A stretch of 64,000 bases of DNA, taken from NCBI GenBank assembly GCA_000469685.2, contig LS997563.1:39968468-40032467 (forward strand), given 5' to 3'. Below are positions 58,601 through 64,000 of the stretch, piece after piece; positions within the stretch are counted from its first letter, which is position 1, and each line of letters begins with the position of its first letter. The DNA is from Haemonchus contortus (lineage: Eukaryota > Nematoda > Chromadorea > Rhabditida > Trichostrongylidae). Position numbers and translations under genes: made by a program. The notes beneath the pieces are model-generated. The model was not told where the DNA came from. It did not search any database and saw only the letters and a program-made list of their open reading frames with translations.

Positions 58601-59583
58601 GGAGATTAAAAATAAAAATGAAAAAGGGTAGCCAAAAAATGAAAAAAAGTTCAAGTGGATGCAATTCTGAAAGCACTTAACTCTTCCAGTTCTTTTTCTC
58701 TTTATTTTTGATATAAGTTGAAGTTATTCCTATTTTTGCTGAAATCTTCTCAAATCCGAACCTCTCCTTTTGTGAATTTCAACAAAAACAGATATGGATC
58801 CAAAACTTTAAAAAATTGATATTAAAATTAATCTATTGAGAGGATCAATCAACACTTTTTCGAAGAAAAAACGATTCACACCTTCCCAAAAGGTGAAACC
58901 CCCAGTTGTAGGTCGATGTAGGATTACTCTAGCAAGTTTTATTGACCTCTTTATCGCAGTATTCGCGATAGGCATTATTTTTATTCCATTGCATTCCAAT
59001 TTTATTGATTACGCTGGATCGAATTGCAAATATCGACTTATTGACTTATCGATCTGTGGGCTGTGTCGTGTGGGATGATGTGTTTGTTTGATTTACACGG
59101 CTGCCCGATGTCGCGTATATTCATTGTCCAGCAAGACGAAAATTATAGCCAAAAGCCGCTTTTTCATCACCATTGTTCTACTATTCGTTGATTGAATCGG
59201 TTACTTTAGTGATTTTATTGATCGAATCGGTTCAATCGATATTTGCCGGTTAGCGCACTCGTTCCTCCTCACAAGGACACTCGTGAGATGGCCTCGTTCA
59301 CTAATGTCGCCGTTTCGGAATGTCTCGTGTGTGTATGTCTAGTTTCACAACCACGAAACCTCAACCTATTCAGCCAATCTTACCTTTTCGATCGACCGAT
59401 ATTTACATGGTGTATCGATTTGTTTTATTGATGTCTGGTTCTATTTCCCCTCTTAGTTCAGTCCCATTCTGCTTTCCTTACAGCCGGAGCTCCGAAACAG
59501 GTAGTTGAGCTCGAACTTTTTCTACCAAAAAGCAAAGTGTTGCTAGTCAACAAGCTCGGGTTGAAAAAACCCTCCCGAAGCGA

Positions 59584-59763
59584 TGTTTTCTTTCTGGGGT
59601 GTCGGGAATCAGCCATCCAACAAAGTTTGGAAACCCGAGGAAGCTCGTCCGTTTAGTCATCGCGTATCGTCCGCTATCTATTTCCTTATCACTTCGTATA
59701 TTGCCCTATATTGGAATTGTCTATATCATGATGTGGGAGATTCCATCGTCTTCACATCATAAT
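59584..59763 (+). CDS. Possible short membrane-protein ORF or first exon
   Basis: An ATG-initiated frame of 59 residues, MFSFWGVGNQPSNKVWKPEE, then AIYFLITSYIALYWNCLYHD (one hydrophobic segment), stop TAA at the end. The composition is protein-like. It could be a small protein or a first exon (GT at CATGAT|GTGGGA), but no matching second exon is evident. Confidence 0.22.
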
Positions 59764-59999
59764 GACTTTCCCGAATAGATCTGTCCGTTCCATACAACTT
59801 TCGATTCGATCATCGGCGTATTGTTGAAAGTTTATACGTTGCGTTTCGATTTATCTACGATTCCGATGACCCGAGCCTTTCCTACGATTCCTGCGATTCA
59901 ATCATTTGAATTTCCCTTGAATACCCTCAATTCCTGTTCCTCAGAGTAGTTCACGGTACAAAAGTGTTGGTACAATTGCCAGTCGTAGGTAAAACTTCA

Positions 60000-60085
60000 G
60001 CCAGGGACGACACTTGAACCAGTTCTAGGGCTTTTCTGACACAGTGCCCTTGTACCTTGCACTATCAAGGCTACCCATGCTGCCA
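60000..60085 (-). repeat. tRNA-like retroposon fragment
   Basis: Minus strand: GTAGCCTTGATAGTGCAAGG (A-box-like) and CTGGTTCAAGTGTCGTCCC (B-box-like) at tRNA spacing. Stems do not pair fully. Likely a SINE head. Confidence 0.35.
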
Positions 60086-60309
60086 ATTCTTTGAGAAGTA
60101 ACCATAAAAAACTTGCGTATCCAGTTGTGATTATTGAGGTCGTGTTGTTCAGTTGTTGTGGATATTTATGAGATTGTTGATGTTGTTGTTGTGACTCTGT
60201 TTAATCAACAAATTATCCCAGTAAGCTAAATAATATTCTCAATATACGCCTTTTGTCATCGAATTTCTGAAGTTTATTTGTCATCCCGAACGAATTTTTG
60301 CGATAACTG

Positions 60310-60378
60310 AAAAAAAAATGATAAGACCGAGTAGACAGGGAGTGTGAAAAAAATGATAAGACCGAGTAGACAGGGAGT
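60310..60378 (+). repeat. Tandem duplication (2 x about 34 bp)
   Basis: AAAAAATGATAAGACCGAGT followed by AGACAGGGAGTG occurs twice in a row with no internal change. Recent local duplication. Confidence 0.65.
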
Positions 60379-60435
60379 GGGAATATTTTACCCGAACAGC
60401 GTACAACGGCAGTTTTTAACACTTCAACAAGGTGT

Positions 60436-60449
60436 GGGGGGGGGGGGGG
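60436..60449 (+). repeat. Poly-G run (14 G)
   Basis: Fourteen consecutive G preceded by GGTGT. Confidence 0.7.
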
Positions 60450-61980
60450 AGAGACCTATTGCTTGATTTGGGCCCGAAAGGATCGCCCTGAACATAGCGA
60501 GACAGTATTTACCCATCAATCAGAAAAAAATTCAGAAAATTTCAAGATTGACAAAGCGTTTAAATTCGGCAACAAAGGAATTGTTTGATTTCTTGCCAGA
60601 GAATGAAATATGGAATGAGTTGTATTTCGCTTGGGTCTTTTTTTTGGCTTGTTTTTCAGCCGTTTTCGGAACTTTTCAAAAGAGTTGTTTTTACTTTGAA
60701 ATACAAAAAAACCTTTGACAAGTTCTGGGTTTTTTATGAACCAGACTAGCCATAGATGCAGAGTTTGCCAAATTTGTGACTTTTATAGCCGAAGGGAGGG
60801 ATTAAGTACATATTTGAAACGTCCCTCCCATAGTCTCTCCTCTCTCTGTTCCAGATTGCATTCGGGATGCTTTTCGGAAGGTATGTCCATATCTGAATGG
60901 AGAACCCTTTTTCTAAAAACTCACTCAGATCTATTCGGATCTCGAACTTCCTACTGTCTTATTCATTACTTTAGGCTCCGAAAGGTTGGTTGGAGTGACG
61001 TCATAAAGAGGTTCCATGAGGCACCTTAAGCCCTTTTTGATCATTCTCCCACCCTACTCTAACCCTAAACTTCTGTTAACCCAATCTGCTTGGTTTCAAA
61101 TAATGGTAGGCCTCGGTAAGAGATAACCTTGACGTTTTTTTGCCCACTTTTCTTCAATTCTACTTCATCACCTATTTATTTAATTTATCGAGTCAGTCGA
61201 GAACTCTACTAGTGCCACTGGACTACCAGCCGTAATCGTGTACCAAGTCATAATGCCCGTCGTTTGCTTTGCTGAACTATTCCCAGACAGCCACAGTAAC
61301 ATGTTAGGAACTGGTCTCGTAAACGGGCTCCGAAGAAGAGAAGGAGGATCACACTGTTCGGGAAGGAACAATGGAGAGAAGGATTGAAAAAGAGCGAGGA
61401 AGAAAATAAAAAGCGTGGGGAAGAATGAAAGGGATATAAGGTGTCAGACAAGGAGGAAATGTCAATAACGTAAAACCTGGAAACTTGAAAAAAGAGGGCG
61501 GATTAGGGAAGGTAGAGATGACTGGAACGGAAATTTGAGTGACAGATTTTATACAGGAAAGCTCAAATCTGACAAACAACTTGAAGTTCTAAAAAAGAGG
61601 GTTAGGCTCTCTCCCACCAAAAGGATGTGGGTGGGTGAATGATGGCACATTCATCACAACAACGCCCATGATCCATGGATCAAATCCAAATCGAATAGCT
61701 CCCATATCAACTAAGCCTTTCATATTTATTCCAAAATCTGCGAACTGTTATCAAACTGCTTGAGAAAACCTTAAATCGACCACCGCTTGTCATCCCCCTT
61801 CTAAGCTCTCAGTCCCCCTAACCATGTCCTCATTCAATTGCCATTGTGGCAGGAAATCGAAGGCAAATGCATGGCGCAAGCCTGGGCATAATGAAAATAT
61901 GAGTTTGTATGATTTTGAGGATAATCCTATTCTGTATTCCGACGACCCTATGAGGTGATTTCAGGTGACACTGATTAGTG

Positions 61981-61998
61981 CCCCCCCCCCCCCCCCCC
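61981..61998 (+). repeat. Poly-C run (18 C)
   Basis: Eighteen consecutive C, the longest G/C homopolymer in the window (G18 on the minus strand). Confidence 0.75.
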
Positions 61999-63427
61999 TA
62001 CCCAGTTTCTCATGAAATTCAATAGGAATCAGTGCCAACCATTGTCTTCAGGGAACAACAATGTTTCTTTTTTTGTCTCTTTTTTTTTTGATTTTCGGTC
62101 ATATTTCAGATTTTTTTTTTCGGTTTGAAAAATCCTTGTCTCGGGACAAAAGGTCATTGCCAGTGTTGATTGTCGACAGCGATAAGACGACTATTCATTC
62201 TCGTGGTTTTTGTTTATAAACATCTGTTGGTCTAAGGGAGGGGCACTAGTTCTGGTCAGTAACTGATCGCTGATCCTTCTCGAATGATCTCGACTTCTGC
62301 CCGCCGCTAATCCTCTCAGCTACTTGACCCAATTCGAACGGCTATCTACGCTCTTTCTTCTTTACAATCTCCATTGAATTTCTTGACATTATCTCGTCCT
62401 CGTTTAATAATAGGCTAAATGTTCCGTATGAATTTCTTCAGATGTCGCCCTTGAAGTGGTTATGGTGATTATAAGAACAGTGCTGACCTTGGCTACAGCC
62501 ATCGTCTTCGCTACAAAGGAGTTACGAGGTTGGTCGTCGTTTCTTCAACTTTTATTACCAGTTACGATGCTAACCGGTATCAGTAATGCGGAGAGGAAAT
62601 CAATATGGCTGGCTAATTTCCAGCAACAATCCGATACCTTCAACGGCTTTTGTCTTTCAACAGCGCGAATCGGCGAACCATTGAGGTTGTGACCATATTT
62701 ACACAGTAAACACCCATGCTTCGCCGACTACATAGGAAAAGGGTATGGGAAAGGTGAAAAGTCCAAAATTGTGGGGCATGTCCTCATCAATCCAAATGTA
62801 TCGTGTTGCTCAGGAATTCGGAAAGGAGGGATGCTATTTCAGACCTCAACAACGATTCCGATTGAAACGACGTCTTTCAGGAGGGAGGAGCTCTTTCTAC
62901 TACAGCTCCCGATCAGGAAACGTCTCTAATGGAATTCGTTTCCTGTTCTGAAGCAGGAAACGGATTTCCTATTGATATTTGCCATATTCACCCCTCAAGA
63001 TTTATTCATAGAACCCTCTGGAAAAAAGACAAGGGACAGGGGGGAACGGAAGGATGATAGGGGAAAAGGTTGTTCTGGGACTTTTCACGGAAAGGGTCTG
63101 AAAAGGAAACATATGTGACATTTCTCCATCACCGACGTTATTACCAGACTAACGATATACAATGAACTCCCCCTCTTAGCTCTTAGCATGTTTGAAAAGT
63201 GACCCACCCAATCTATCTAAGTTTGAAAAGCTCGTCAAACATCCTTACCCTAGAGGGCATGCCCTGGAAGTTACTTTTGAGCTGCATACATTGGTCTATA
63301 ATCTTGAATCCGATGGCCTTCAAAAAAGATGTCTTGGAGTTACGCTCCATAAAAAATGACCTTCATTGCTGCCGTTGTCTGTCTAGCAGGTTCAAAAAAC
63401 TTCCAGAAACACGGGTGGGATCATATA

Positions 63428-63444
63428 GGGGGGGGGGGGGGGGG
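63428..63444 (+). repeat. Poly-G run (17 G)
   Basis: Seventeen consecutive G. About 100 bases downstream (63545-63562) lies a second G-rich cluster, GGGGTGGGGGCGGGG. Confidence 0.7.
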
Positions 63445-64000
63445 ATTAAGGACTAACGTTTCGGATGCACGGCTCATTGTGGATAGCGAGAAAATACGCT
63501 AACCACAGTCCCCACGAGTTATCTGATAGTCAGCTAGGGAAGGCGAGGGGTGGGGGCGGGGAAGAGGAACATCAAAACAATGAGGATACCGAAGGAAACC
63601 GGATTCGATGGGGAGTAAGAAGTACAGTAGTCCATGGAGCGATATATCACCAACTACAAATGATTATGATTACAGTCAATTATGGAGTAATTGGTGACAA
63701 TAAAGCCTAATAATATTCCCTAATAATAATAGTAAGTAATCAATTCTGATAATACTGTATACTGTGTTTATTCTTTTATTTTTTATCAAGGTTTCGCATG
63801 AATGACACAAGTGTAAGCCCCATTAAGACGGCTCCATGCCACCGGTCAAAGTTGGGCGGTTTGGCAAGAAAAGCCTATCGGTTCCATTGCCGTTCTGAGG
63901 AAAACATCCAGTCGGGTTTTTTTTCGAGGGTTCCATAGAACCAGAATCACCCCATCAAAGAGCACCATCATCAATCATATCTAGCGCAGATTCAACCAGA

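Larger units (their letters stand above)
49071..64000. other. Long intergenic region with repeats, no confident gene
   Basis: Upstream of pink-1 to the right edge I find no exon chain with recognisable homology. It holds two family A SINEs (53.9 and 55.4 kb), a tRNA-like fragment (60.0 kb), three G/C homopolymer runs, a short tandem duplication (60.3 kb) and several orphan ORFs. Of the ORFs, 50893-51407, 51555-51902, 52052-52297 and 62456-62692 are open but lack motifs, splice context or paired exons. Candidates slightly better than background are listed separately. Confidence 0.4.

Noticed and set aside
60310..60378. CRISPR-like direct repeats
   Set aside because: Two adjacent copies without spacers in a eukaryotic genome; a simple tandem duplication.

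Overview
The window reads as nuclear DNA of a clade V (strongylid/rhabditid) nematode. The coding genes are split into many short exons with TTTCAG-type acceptors. Their first ATGs sit just after such acceptors, as expected for spliced-leader trans-splicing. The two best-recognised genes, brap-2 and pink-1, are neighbours, as their C. elegans orthologues appear to be. No database was searched; all calls rest on motifs, reading frames and splice signals read by eye.

Layout. 1-3.6 kb: a CR1/Jockey-type non-LTR retrotransposon, cut by the left edge, with a one-base frameshift in its endonuclease. 7.4-15.1 kb (+): a 28-exon gene for a SARA/endofin-type FYVE protein; the exons I joined give one open frame of about 1246 residues. 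16.2 kb (+): an intact tRNA-Glu(CTC). 16.8-20.1 kb: a cluster of tRNA-derived retroposon copies. 21.9-23.2 kb (-): a six-exon gene for a 339-residue protein with a THAP/LIN-15-like C2CH zinc motif and a C-terminal zinc ribbon. 23.2-34.9 kb: mostly non-coding, with SINE copies, inverted and tandem repeats and G-rich tracts. 34.9-37.4 kb (+): a predicted type I membrane protein with a furin-type site. 38.0-38.4 kb: a 410 bp near-perfect hairpin (MITE-like). 39.5-44.6 kb (-): brap-2. 45.9-49.1 kb (-): pink-1, 14 exons, about 615 residues. 49.1-64 kb: no convincing gene; SINE copies, poly-G/C runs and small ORFs.

How they fit together. SARA/endofin acts on PI3P endosomes in TGF-beta/BMP signalling, BRAP2 is a RING ubiquitin ligase tied to Ras/MAPK signalling, and PINK1 is the mitochondrial quality-control kinase. 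These are housekeeping-type functions, not a cluster devoted to one pathway. brap-2 and pink-1 lie on the same strand about 1.3 kb apart. Points most worth a second look: the His-to-Gln change in the PINK1 HRD motif, the GC-AG intron(s) of the FYVE gene, the missing conserved C-terminus of BRAP2, the hairpin element, the furin-site membrane protein, and at least two families of tRNA-derived SINEs.
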